A DNA stretch of 64,000 nt, from contig JAENYV010000001.1 in NCBI GenBank assembly GCA_016841605.1, forward strand, positions 517,377 through 581,376, written 5' to 3'. The stretch is from Dethiobacter alkaliphilus. GTDB taxonomy: Bacteria; Bacillota; Dethiobacteria; DTU022; UBA8154. The notes under the pieces were generated by a model. That model saw only the letters and a list, made by a program, of their open reading frames with translations, made no database searches and had not been told where the DNA came from. A program made the translations under genes and the position numbers. Of this stretch, positions 28,014 through 35,640 are shown one piece after another. Each line of letters begins with the position of its first letter. The stretch's first letter is position 1.

Positions 28014-28271
28014 ATGAAATGGGTAGAGGTTAAAAAACTTTATCCTGATCAATATGTGTTGCTAGAAGAATTGGAGTCTGTAACTCAAGGCAACAAAAAA
28101 ATCATAAAGGATGTTGCCATCATTAAATCAATACTAGACTCGAAGGAAGCAACAAGAGAATTAGTTCGTTCTAAAGGCAATAGATTTGTATATCATACCT
28201 CAGAGGATGAAATCATCATAGAAATAGTTCAAAGTCCCAGATTTAGAGGTAATATAAGTTATGAAAATTAA
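28014..28271 (+). CDS. Small protein of retropepsin cassette, copy 1
   Basis: The product has 85 residues and is not recognised as a named family. It has an alpha-beta pattern (WVEVKKLYPDQYVLLEELES, KIIKDVAIIKSILDSKEAT, VYHTSEDEIIIEI). A paralogue lies at 32415-32672 (WEEIREKYVSCWLLIEAL), and both are followed by a retropepsin-like gene that overlaps their stop. The constant pairing suggests that the two proteins act together, possibly as protease and substrate or regulator. Confidence 0.6.
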   Translation: MKWVEVKKLYPDQYVLLEELESVTQGNKKIIKDVAIIKSILDSKEATRELVRSKGNRFVYHTSEDEIIIEIVQSPRFRGNISYEN

Positions 28272-28644
28272 CCTTAGAGATAATTTGCTATTTACCTCAC
28301 TAACACTAATACATAATGATAGACAGATAATTATAGATAATATAATTATCGATACAGGAGCAGCGCAAACGCTGCTCTCTTCTGACATCGCAGAAAATAT
28401 TGGAATTGTATATCAAAATGGAGATAGAATAATTAGAATGTTTGGTATAGGCGGAGAGAGCATTGCTTTTAGAAAAATTGTAGATGAAGTGAAGTTCGGT
28501 ATAATATCCATCAAAGATTATTCACTTGATTTCGGTTATATCGACACGAGACACGGAATTAACGGTTTAATTGGGTTAGATCTGCTGTTGAAAGTAAAAG
28601 CAGTGATTGATTTGCATTCTTTAGAGATAATTTTGAAGGGTTAA
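28261..28644 (+). CDS. Retropepsin-like aspartic protease, copy 1
   Basis: The product has 127 residues, about the size of a single retropepsin-fold monomer. The catalytic motif IIIDTGAAQTLLSS lies at about 29-42 and the second hydrophobic-Gly signature IGLDLLLKVKAVIDL near 102-116. Clan AA proteases of this type work as dimers. The gene overlaps the upstream small gene by 11 bases and is followed by a winged-helix regulator 51 bases later. A second, intron-split copy is at 32669-35007. The cellular substrate is unknown. Confidence 0.75.
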   Translation: MKINLRDNLLFTSLTLIHNDRQIIIDNIIIDTGAAQTLLSSDIAENIGIVYQNGDRIIRMFGIGGESIAFRKIVDEVKFGIISIKDYSLDFGYIDTRHGINGLIGLDLLLKVKAVIDLHSLEIILKG

Positions 28645-28695
28645 ACTACTTTTAATCCTGTAGTTGTATTTAATTAGAATGAAAAGGGCTAATTT

Positions 28696-29214
28696 ATGGA
28701 AAGAGAACATTTGATTCTAAACTATATCCAAAACGAAGAACAGACAACACAAAGACAAATAGCCGGCGAAACAGGCCTTTCCCTGGGTTCCGTCAACCTT
28801 CTCCTTAAAAGAATGATCAAAAAAGGCCTGATCAAAATAGAACGCTTAAATGCCCGGACCATTCGTTATATCCTTACGCCTTATGGTCTGGCGGAAAAAA
28901 GCAAACTCACTTACCGCTATATTAAGCATTCCTATGCCCAGATTACCCGTCTGGCCTCTGCCGTAGAAAAATTGCTGGAAAAAATCCAGGTTGGGAAAGG
29001 CGAAGTTATCTACCTCTACGGTCCCCAAAACGAAGTTTTTGAGGTGCTGAACCTGGTACTTAGCAAAGGAAAGATCAACCATGTATATATTACAGACGAC
29101 AGACGTCTCCCGGAGCCGTCACCTCAAATTGCCATAATCGTCTGGGACCTCTCTGATGAAGAAAAATTTGCTCCTACATATAGAGTTGTAAACTTATTGA
29201 AAGAGTTGAGATAA
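28696..29214 (+). CDS. Winged-helix (MarR-like) regulator, EPS-associated type, copy 1
   Basis: The product has 172 residues. The N-terminal winged helix (about 1-65) has TTQRQIAGETGLSLGSVNLL as the helix-turn-helix and IRYILTPYGLAEKSK as the wing and linker. The C-terminal half (about 90-172, VIYLYGPQNEVFEVL, IIVWDLSDEEK) may be a ligand or dimerisation domain. Such regulators stand upstream of polysaccharide loci in clostridia. It is almost identical to copy 3 at 35108, including about 20 bases upstream, so duplication was recent. Copy 2 at 30909 is more diverged. Confidence 0.8.
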   Translation: MEREHLILNYIQNEEQTTQRQIAGETGLSLGSVNLLLKRMIKKGLIKIERLNARTIRYILTPYGLAEKSKLTYRYIKHSYAQITRLASAVEKLLEKIQVGKGEVIYLYGPQNEVFEVLNLVLSKGKINHVYITDDRRLPEPSPQIAIIVWDLSDEEKFAPTYRVVNLLKELR

Positions 29215-29225
29215 CTATAAGCGTG

Positions 29226-29848
29226 TTTTACAAAGTTGGCAACCTTAAGACCAACACCGAACTGTTGCGTGAATATAAAGAAGATAAAAAAGGCATCCTG
29301 GAGTAAGAGCCAAGACCAAAGAAGGCAAACGCAGATTAAATCCGGAGACACTTATGAAAAACTTAAGAAATGCATCACCATTAACATAGTCGACTTTAAC
29401 TGTACGCCGCTGAAAAGAGCATACACTAACCGATATGATAGAAGTACACTTCATGGAACTGCCTAAACTGTTTGACAAAGAGGTTCCCTCCGAACAAGAT
29501 GACCCGGTTATGCAGTGGATGATCTTTATCGACGGGCAATCGAAAGGAGTGTTGGAAGTGCTGTCCCAAAAAAACAAAGATATAAAAAATGCTTATGATC
29601 TGTTGCAGATTATCAGCCAGGATGAAAAAGCAAGAATGATTTATGAAGCAAGACAGAAAGAGATACATGATCAACTTACCCGCATTAAATCAGCAAAAAA
29701 AGAAGGCAGAATTGAAGGTAGAAAAGAAGGCAGAGTTGAAGGTATGGCTGAAGTCGCCCAAAAGTTATTGAAGATGAATATGAGTATAGAAAAAATAGTA
29801 GAAATTACAGGTCTTACTCCTTCTGAAATAGTTAAAATGAAAAAATAA
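29226..29848 (+). pseudogene. PD-(D/E)XK nuclease family transposase (PDDEXK_2), degraded
   Basis: Scattered frames carry the family landmarks: AKTKEGKRRLN near 29305, SGDTYEKLKKCITINIVDF in another frame near 29340-29400, then an open C-terminal half at 29435-29848 with IEVHFMELPKL and the Lys/Gly repeat KKEGRIEGRKEGRVEGMAE. The N-terminus is missing and at least two frameshifts separate the pieces. Its tail ends just before repeat copy C. Confidence 0.75.
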
Positions 29849-29880
29849 AGCCATCGAATTTAGATTGAAATTTGCTGAAA

Positions 29881-30042
29881 GAATTGAGATAATATCTGTC
29901 TTATTTTGAAAAAAATGTGATGGGAGCACTTGACAAATAGATCCGAATTTAGTATTCTGTTCATAAGATGAACTGAAAATCTGGGAAAATTCTTGGTGCT
30001 GATGTGCGTTTAAGCTTTCCGGGAGTTGTTAATTTCGTATGT
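29881..30042 (+). repeat. Promoter-leader repeat element, copy C
   Basis: TTGACA at 29930-29935 and TATTCT at 29953-29958 are 17 apart, followed by a perfect palindrome GTTCATAAGATGAAC at 29959-29973 and the leader GATGTGCGTTTAAGCTTTCC. The middle differs from the other copies. The terminal GTATG runs straight into a truncated antitoxin gene, so the element supplies that fragment's start codon. Confidence 0.85.
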
Positions 30043-30164
30043 CAATAGAAATCCTTAACGATGATAAACTAATGTCGGCAATTGAGAAAGGAATACAGGA
30101 AGAAAATAAAGGTGAATTAGTGTCTCTAAAGGATAATATTGATGAGGTGAATTTAAATGGTTAA
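30039..30164 (+). pseudogene. N-terminally truncated antitoxin-like gene fused to repeat copy C
   Basis: The 41-codon frame MSIEILNDDKLMSAIEKGIQ to DEVNLNG matches the second half of the intact gene at 31976-32212. Its ATG comes from the end of repeat C. The stop overlaps the start of the VapB-like gene (AATGGTTAA), so it may still serve translational coupling. Confidence 0.65.
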
Positions 30165-30390
30165 CATACCGAATTTTAAAGAAAAAATAATAAATGAACT
30201 GGATGGCTTAAATTGGGAACAACAAAAAAAAATGCTGGATTACGTATTATCAATAAAATTATCGCAGATAAAAGGTACAAAAGGCAATGAATTACTGATG
30301 TTTTCCGGAGCCATTAACAAAGAGGATCTGGGAGCTATGATAAGTGCTATTGCTGAAGGATGCGAAAAAGTTGATGATAACGGCTGGTAG
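30157..30390 (+). CDS. VapB-type antitoxin
   Basis: The product has 77 residues. The C-terminal motif LLMFSGAINKEDLGAMISAI followed by EGCEKVD is that of small antitoxins paired with PIN toxins (typical form LAGSI-x-DL-x-M-x-AI-x-EGCE). It overlaps both the preceding fragment and vapC. A broken copy is at 32205-32378. Confidence 0.75.
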   Translation: MVNIPNFKEKIINELDGLNWEQQKKMLDYVLSIKLSQIKGTKGNELLMFSGAINKEDLGAMISAIAEGCEKVDDNGW

Positions 30391-30769
30391 GTTCTTGTTA
30401 GATACAAACATTGTTATACGCTTATTCGGAGGAGACCCAATTGTTATAGATTGGATAAAAAAAGAACCTGAAATTTTTGTCCCTTGCATTGTATTGGGTG
30501 AACTATTTTATGGGGCGCAAAAATCAGTAAATATGGATGCCAATATCGTAAAAATAATGGATTTCTCTTCACGGGTTAAAGTTCTTCCTTGTGATACAGA
30601 AACAGCTCAGCATTATGGAAGTATTAAAAATATACTGCGGAAAAAAGGTAAACCTATTCCCGAAAACGACATCTGGATAGGTAGTATGGCTATACAATAT
30701 AATTTATCTCTCGTTACAGGTGATAATCATTTTAAAGAGATTGAGGGAATTAAAATAATTGATATTTAA
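30374..30769 (+). CDS. VapC-type PIN-domain ribonuclease toxin
   Basis: The product is about 131 residues from ATG 30374, chosen because it begins MITAGRFLLDTNIVIRL, placing the first catalytic Asp (LLDTN) as usual; a longer start at 30344 would extend into the antitoxin gene. Other PIN acidic residues lie in GELFYGA, NDIWIGSMAI and LVTGDNHF. It overlaps the antitoxin by 17 bases. VapC enzymes cleave tRNA or rRNA. No wHTH overlap is seen; the next 139 bases are empty. Confidence 0.85.
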   Translation: MITAGRFLLDTNIVIRLFGGDPIVIDWIKKEPEIFVPCIVLGELFYGAQKSVNMDANIVKIMDFSSRVKVLPCDTETAQHYGSIKNILRKKGKPIPENDIWIGSMAIQYNLSLVTGDNHFKEIEGIKIIDI

Positions 30770-30908
30770 AAAGCAAAATATTATGTAATTACAGTAAGGT
30801 ATACATGCATTGAGGCACGCTTATTTTTTAATACCTTTTAGCTAGTGACGTATTTAAATAGATATTAGAATTGGCTTTTCTTCAACTAAAACGAAAAGAG
30901 TATAATTA

Positions 30909-31427
30909 ATGGAAAGAGAACATCTGATTCTTAACTATCTCCAAAACGAAGAGCAAACCACCCAGCGGCAAATAGCCGGTGTAACAGGCCTTTCTCTTGG
31001 TTCCGTCAACCTTCTCCTTTCAAGAATGATCAAAAAAGGCCTCATCAAAATAGAGCGCTTGAACGCCCGGACCATCCGCTATATCCTTACCCCCCATGGC
31101 CTGGCGGAAAAAAGCAAGCTCACTTTTCGCTATATCAAACATTCCTATGCCCAGATTACCCACTTGGCCGCTGCCGTAGAAAACCTGCTGGAAAAAATTA
31201 AGGTTGGGAAAGAAGAAGTTATCTACCTCTACGGTCCCCAAAACGAAGTTTTTGAGGTGCTGAACCTGGCACTTAGCAAAGGAAAGGTCAACTATCTATA
31301 TATTACAGACGACAGCCGGCTCCCGGAGACGTCACCGCGAACCGTCATCATCGTCTGGGACCTCTCCGATGAAGAAAAACTTGCTCCTTCATATAGAGCT
31401 ATAAACTTATTGAAAGAGTTGAGATAA
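30909..31427 (+). CDS. Winged-helix (MarR-like) regulator, copy 2
   Basis: The product has 172 residues with the same layout as copy 1 and roughly 90% similar residues (VTGLSLGSVNLLLSRM, LTPHGLAEKSKLTF). This copy is the only intact one whose stop codon merges directly into the promoter-leader element (copy D). So 30909-31580 is the most complete example of the regulator-plus-leader unit from which the other repeats seem derived. Confidence 0.8.
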   Translation: MEREHLILNYLQNEEQTTQRQIAGVTGLSLGSVNLLLSRMIKKGLIKIERLNARTIRYILTPHGLAEKSKLTFRYIKHSYAQITHLAAAVENLLEKIKVGKEEVIYLYGPQNEVFEVLNLALSKGKVNYLYITDDSRLPETSPRTVIIVWDLSDEEKLAPSYRAINLLKELR

Positions 31428-31580
31428 TATCTGTCTTAATTTGAAAAAAATGTGATGGGAGCACTTGACAAAAAATTTGAGGTATAGTATTCTGTTCATG
31501 TGTTGAACTAATAATGATTAAAATATTAGCTGCTGATGTGCGTTTAAGCTTTCCGGGAGTTGATAATTTCGTATGTACAT
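31416..31580 (+). repeat. Promoter-leader repeat element, copy D
   Basis: It starts within the last codons of winged-helix copy 2. TTGACA at 31465-31470 and TATTCT at 31488-31493 are 17 apart, followed by GTTCATGTGTTGAAC, the conserved leader and ATGTACAT at 31573-31580. A truncated MNT nucleotidyltransferase begins immediately afterwards. Confidence 0.85.
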
Positions 31581-31582
31581 GA

Positions 31583-31762
31583 GGGGCAACAAGTGATCTT
31601 GATATTTTAGTGGAATTTGAAAAACCGGTAAGCCTTCTCCACTTAGTTTCATTTGAAAACTATCTCACAGATACTCTTAATGTAAAAGTTGACTTGGTTC
31701 CTAAAAAGAATCTGCGAAAAGAATTTAAAGACTCGATTTTAAAAGAGGCTATCCTTATATGA
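31583..31762 (+). pseudogene. MNT nucleotidyltransferase remnant (N-terminus lost)
   Basis: The frame ending with TGA at 31762 reads ATSDLDILVEFEKPVSLLHL and then VDLVPKKNLRKEF, the middle and end of an MNT antitoxin of the MntA type. The GS motif and everything before it are missing, and the break is exactly at the end of repeat D. Confidence 0.7.
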
Positions 31763-31896
31763 GTAGAAGTACTAAACTTTTCATAAAGGATATTCTCGAA
31801 TATATGAATAGAGCCGAAAAATATACAGCTGGATATGATTTAGAAAATTTTATGAGTGATAGCTTAGTCTGTGATGCTGTGCTCCGGTGGATGTAA
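31759..31896 (+). pseudogene. HEPN toxin remnant (C-terminus lost)
   Basis: 46 codons, SRSTKLFIKDILEYMNRAEK and onward, match the start of HepT-type HEPN toxins (about 115 residues). The R-x4-H catalytic region is absent. The ATG overlaps the stop of the MNT remnant, so this was once an MntA-HepT operon of a different type from the HI0074 pairs elsewhere in the window. Confidence 0.65.
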
Positions 31897-31975
31897 TTGA
31901 GTTAGATAGGGGATAATGTAGCGGATAATAGGTTTATTATAATCTGATATGGAGTAAGCAAGGAGGTAAATTATT

Positions 31976-32212
31976 TTGGCAAGCTCCAGAGAAAAGGCGC
32001 ATAGAATAATAGACTGTCTTTCGGATAATAAAATAAATGTTATTCTTGAATATCTTGAATTTATTAAAATAAAAGAGGAAATAAAGGAAACAATTGAAAT
32101 CCTTAATGATGATAAACTAATGTCGGCTATTGAGAAAGGAATACAGGAAGAAAATGAAGGTGAATTAGTATCTCTAAAGGAAATTTTTGAAGAGGTGAAT
32201 TTAAATGGTTAA
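31976..32212 (+). CDS. Small antitoxin-like protein
   Basis: The product has 78 residues from a TTG or nearby start behind AAGGAGG. It is helical: SREKAHRIIDCLSDNKINVI and LEYLEFIKIKEE, then LMSAIEKGIQEE. This pattern is shared by antitoxins of RelE-type modules. No toxin follows; instead a broken VapB copy overlaps its stop. The truncated twin at 30039 is followed by intact VapB and VapC. Confidence 0.6.
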   Translation: MASSREKAHRIIDCLSDNKINVILEYLEFIKIKEEIKETIEILNDDKLMSAIEKGIQEENEGELVSLKEIFEEVNLNG

Positions 32213-32378
32213 CATACCTAACTTTAAAGAAAAGATTATAAAATGAACTTGATAGCTTAAATTGGGAACAACAAAAAAAATGCTGAATTACTTATTATCA
32301 ATAAAATTATCGCAGATGAAAGGCACAAAAGGCAAAGAATTAACTGATGTTTTCCGGAACCATTAATAAAGAGGAGTA
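32205..32378 (+). pseudogene. Broken VapB copy
   Basis: The DNA matches 30157-30327 almost base for base (ATGGTTAACATACC, AATTGGGAACAACAAAAAAA, TTTTCCGGA) but has a stop after about nine codons (AAATGA) and small frameshifts, and it lacks the vapC partner. It ends in GAGGAGTAG shortly before the retropepsin cassette. Confidence 0.7.
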
Positions 32379-32414
32379 GTTTACTGCTCAAAATCAGAAT
32401 GGAGAGTGGGCTTG

Positions 32415-32672
32415 ATGCTCTGGGAAGAAATCAGGGAAAAATACGTTTCCTGCTGGTTACTCATTGAAGCCCTGGATGCTCGAACAGAATGTAACAAAAG
32501 AATCCTGAAACAGATAGCAGTAATTGACACTTTTGAAGAAAGTAATGAAGCGTTGCGTGCTTATCTTCAGTTGCATAAAACTTCCCCCGAAAGGGAGTTG
32601 TACATAGTCCATACATCTCGCCACACGCTTGATATCGAAGAACAAAGATGGGTTGGAATACGAACAAGATGA
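32415..32672 (+). CDS. Small protein of retropepsin cassette, copy 2
   Basis: The product is about 85 residues from the ATG at 32415; a GTG nine bases earlier is possible. It is a paralogue of the 28014 gene with the same order of segments (WEEIREKYVSCWLLIEALDA, RILKQIAVIDTF, LYIVHTSRHTLDI), but only moderately similar. The stop overlaps the ATG of the protease gene (ATGA). Confidence 0.6.
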   Translation: MLWEEIREKYVSCWLLIEALDARTECNKRILKQIAVIDTFEESNEALRAYLQLHKTSPERELYIVHTSRHTLDIEEQRWVGIRTR

Positions 32673-35007
32673 AAATTAGAATAGAAAATGGGTTGCCACT
32701 TGTCGAGGCAGTGTTGGTACATAACAACAATAGGCTCTTACTAGAAAATGTATTGGTAGATACGGGATCAGCATCTACACTAATTTCTGCAGAGGATGCC
32801 ATTAACTTAAATCTAAAACCGGAACCATGGGATACAATTAGAAGCATGGTGCGAGCTGTGAACACAGCGAGCAAAGAGCCCGCGAGTGTTCCACTTGACG
32901 CTGCTAATAGCTAGCGTCATTTGTAAGCTTATGAAATATAGCAGGAAAATCCTGTACGGTAAAGTCTAACCAACAGCCGTTACCGAGTCCTTGGAGCCGA
33001 AGCGGCAACGCCAAGCTTAAGCGTAGGACAGGGAGCCAACCGAGCCGAAAGCGTCAGCTGAAGTGATTGAGCCACGAAATAATTGTAGAGTTAAAGAGGC
33101 CGATGCCGTCATGTTGGTAGCAGGCAGTACTGTGCAAACGTTTTGGTGAGTGAAGCACAGCTCTTTCGGGGTCTGAGAACTTGGCGAGGGTGGATGAGAA
33201 ATATTTCATGAGAACAGCTGAGGTCCTGTATGCTCTGGGCAGTCCCCAGTATGACAACGAACCTGGACAACAGGGGAGGACATCAAACGGCATACAGGAA
33301 GTCCGATCAGTCCATAGTACCGTAGAAACCTGTGAAAGCAGGCAGAGGGAAGGGGCTGACATATCATAGCCCTAGGCAATGAAGGTTGACTCAGACAGGA
33401 GCTGAAGCAAGTTGATAGCTGCATTGCATAGGATAAAAGAATGTGTAGAGAGGGCTGGAGGGGCAAAGGCTCAAAATCTGGCAAGTGCCATCAACGGAAA
33501 GACGCTATCGTCCGCCCATAAACTTATGGAAGGAAGGAAAGCGGTCGGGACTGATGGAATTAGCAAAGAGGAGTATGGAGCCGAACTCGACAAAAATCTA
33601 AGCAATCTGGTTTCCAGGATGAAAAGGGAAGCCTACAAACCGAAGCCCTCAAGAAGAGTGTACATAGACAAACCAGGCAGCAACGAGAAGCGGCCGCTGG
33701 GGATATCATCCTACGAGGATAAGCTTGTAGAGAAAGTTGTTGCAGAGCTACTTGAAATTGTCTATGAGCCGAAGTTTTGTAATGTCTCGTTTGGGTTTAG
33801 GCCGAAGCGGAACTGCCACCAAGCAATCAGAGAAGTGATAGAAGATATCCAATACCGTAAGACTAATTATGTGGTAGAAGCCGATATCAAATCGTTCTTT
33901 GATACGCTGGACCATGACTGGTTGGTGAAATTTCTGGAGCATGACATTGCGGACAGAAAATTTATCGGGATCATCAAAAGATTTCTAAAGGCCGGAATCA
34001 TGGAGAACGGAAAGACAATACTGAAAGAAGAAGGCAGTCCGCAGGGAAATGGAGCATCACCGATTTTAGCAAATATATATCTGCACTATGTCCTCGACGT
34101 ATGGTTTGAGAAATCCTTCAAAAAAGGGTGTAAAGGCCAAGCATACCTTATCAGGTATTGTGACGACTTTGTCTGTTGTTTTCAATATAGGGAAGATGCA
34201 GAGAGGTTTTATTCGGAACTGATTACCAGATTTGAAAAGTATAACCTTGAACTGGCCCCAGAAAAGACGAAGGTATTGGAATTTGGACGGTTTACAAAAG
34301 AGAACCGGAAAAGAAGGGGACTGGGTAAACCGAGACGTTCAATTTTCTAGGCTTTACACTATTCTGTAGTGAAGATAGCAGAAAAGGCTTCTTTCGCGTC
34401 AAGGTAAAGACCGATAGGAAGAAAATGATAAGTAAGCTCAAGAAACTGAATGAATGGCTTAAATCCCATAGGCACCTTGCGATAAAAGACATTATCAGAA
34501 GGGTCAACCAATCGCTTACAGGACACTACCACTACTATGGGGTCACTGATAACAGAAGAAGTCTGGAACGTTTTCGACATATGGTGGTAGCACTCCTTTA
34601 CAAATGGTTGAACCGCAGAAGTCAAAGGAAGAGCTACAACTGGGAAAGCTACAGCAATGGACTTCTTATCATATTACCTATCGTGCAACCTAAGACATAT
34701 GTCAGCCTATTCTACAGATGATTGAATTATGATATGGGGAGCCGTATGCCTTAATAGGGCACGTACGGTTCTGATGAGGGTTGCGATTGGTGACAGCCGC
34801 AATCTACTCAAGAGGGGTATTGGTGGAAGTGAATATGTGTATGAAAAGCAGGTTGATAGTATAAAACTTGGTCATTTAGTCGTTACCAAGTTTAGAATTC
34901 AAATTGGTGCTATGAATTATGGTTTTAAAATAAGGGCGATCATAGGCACTGATTTTTTTTTAGACTCGCAAGCTATCATTGATATGAAAGAAATGCGAAT
35001 TTATTAA
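32669..35007 (+). CDS. Retropepsin-like aspartic protease, copy 2, split by a group II intron
   Basis: The 5' exon 32669-32848 encodes the catalytic part (ENVLVDTGSASTLISAEDA, motif DTGS). The 3' exon from about 34810 to 35007 encodes GIGGSEYVYEKQVDSIKLGH and IGTDFFLDSQAIIDMKEMRI. Joining codon 60 (ATG at 32846-32848) to AAG at 34810 keeps the frame and reproduces the IRxx-GIGG region of the 127-residue paralogue at 28261. So the intron sits between the catalytic loop and the flap region, and splicing would restore a protein of about 126 residues. Unspliced message gives a truncated product. Confidence 0.7.
33379..34720 (+). pseudogene. Group II intron reverse transcriptase/maturase, disrupted
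   Basis: RT motifs are present: GRKAVGTDGISKEEY, RRVYIDKPGSNEKRPLGI, SFGFRPKRNCHQAI, DIKSFFDTLDH, SPQGNGASPILANIYLH and the catalytic YCDDF in place of the common YADDF. The maturase X domain follows in another frame (WLNRRSQRKSYNWE). No HNH endonuclease domain is present. Two lesions are seen: an in-frame TGA at 33403-33405, nine codons after the likely start MKVDSDRS, and a one-base deletion near 34332 that shifts the frame at KPRR. A shorter product starting at 33412 would end at 34350. Confidence 0.85.
34739..34771 (+). other. Group II intron domain V
   Basis: This is a 33-base hairpin starting GAGCCGTATGCC, with loop TTAATA and closing GGGCACGTACGGTTC. It fits the nearly invariant domain V that holds the catalytic metal ions. 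The AGC-type triad sequence is intact, so the ribozyme itself may still be active. Confidence 0.9.
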
Positions 35008-35107
35008 GGTTTACAAATAGGGAATTATTATCCAAACATTTATTCGGTTTACTTTAGAGTCCTTAAGCTTTTTAACTCATTAAACTAACAACGAAAAGGG
35101 CTAATTT

Positions 35108-35626
35108 ATGGAAAGAGAACATTTGATTCTAAACTATATCCAAAACGAAGAACAGACAACACAAAGACAAATAGCCGGCGAAACAGGCCTTTCCCTGGGT
35201 TCCGTCAACCTTCTCCTTAAAAGAATGATCAAAAAAGGCCTGATCAAAATAGAACGCTTAAATGCCCGGACCATTCGTTATATCCTTACGCCTTATGGTC
35301 TGGCGGAAAAAAGCAAACTCACTTACCGCTATATTAAGCATTCCTATGCCCAGATTACCCGTCTGGCCTCTGCCGTAGAAAAATTGCTGGAAAAAATCCA
35401 GGTTGGGAAAGGCGAAGTTATCTACCTCTACGGTCCCCAAAACGAAGTTTTTGAGGTGCTGAACCTGGTACTTAGCAAAGGAAAGATCAACCATGTATAT
35501 ATTACAGACGACATACGTCCCCCGGAGCCGTCACCTCAAATCGTCATAATCGTCTGGGACCTCCCTGATGAAGAAAAATTTGCTCCTACATATCGAGTTG
35601 TAAACTTATTGAAAGAGTTGAGATAA
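35108..35626 (+). CDS. Winged-helix (MarR-like) regulator, copy 3
   Basis: The product has 172 residues, differing from copy 1 at only a handful of positions (DIRPPEP versus DRRLPEP, LPDEEK versus LSDEEK). The upstream AAAAGGGCTAATTT is also shared. It is the copy nearest to the polysaccharide locus and so the best candidate for its regulator. Unlike copy 2, no promoter-leader element follows. Confidence 0.8.
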   Translation: MEREHLILNYIQNEEQTTQRQIAGETGLSLGSVNLLLKRMIKKGLIKIERLNARTIRYILTPYGLAEKSKLTYRYIKHSYAQITRLASAVEKLLEKIQVGKGEVIYLYGPQNEVFEVLNLVLSKGKINHVYITDDIRPPEPSPQIVIIVWDLPDEEKFAPTYRVVNLLKELR

Positions 35627-35640
35627 CTATAAGCTAATAA

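Larger units (their letters stand above)
32849..34809 (+). mobile_element. Group II intron
   Basis: The 5' end has the GTGCGAG consensus at 32849. About 500 bases of structured non-coding DNA precede a reverse transcriptase gene. Domain V is clear at 34739-34771, and a domain VI-like hairpin with TTGCG/CGCAA follows up to CTACTC. The 3' boundary is uncertain by a few bases: 34809 keeps the host frame, but it does not end in the usual A-pyrimidine. Confidence 0.85.

Noticed and set aside
26794..31580. The four repeat elements as a CRISPR array or attC-type integron array
   Set aside because: The copies are about 160 bases long, irregularly spaced by 0.7-2.2 kb, carry a promoter and the end of a gene, and lack the short regular spacers of CRISPR or the paired simple sites of attC. 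No cas or intI-type gene is present.
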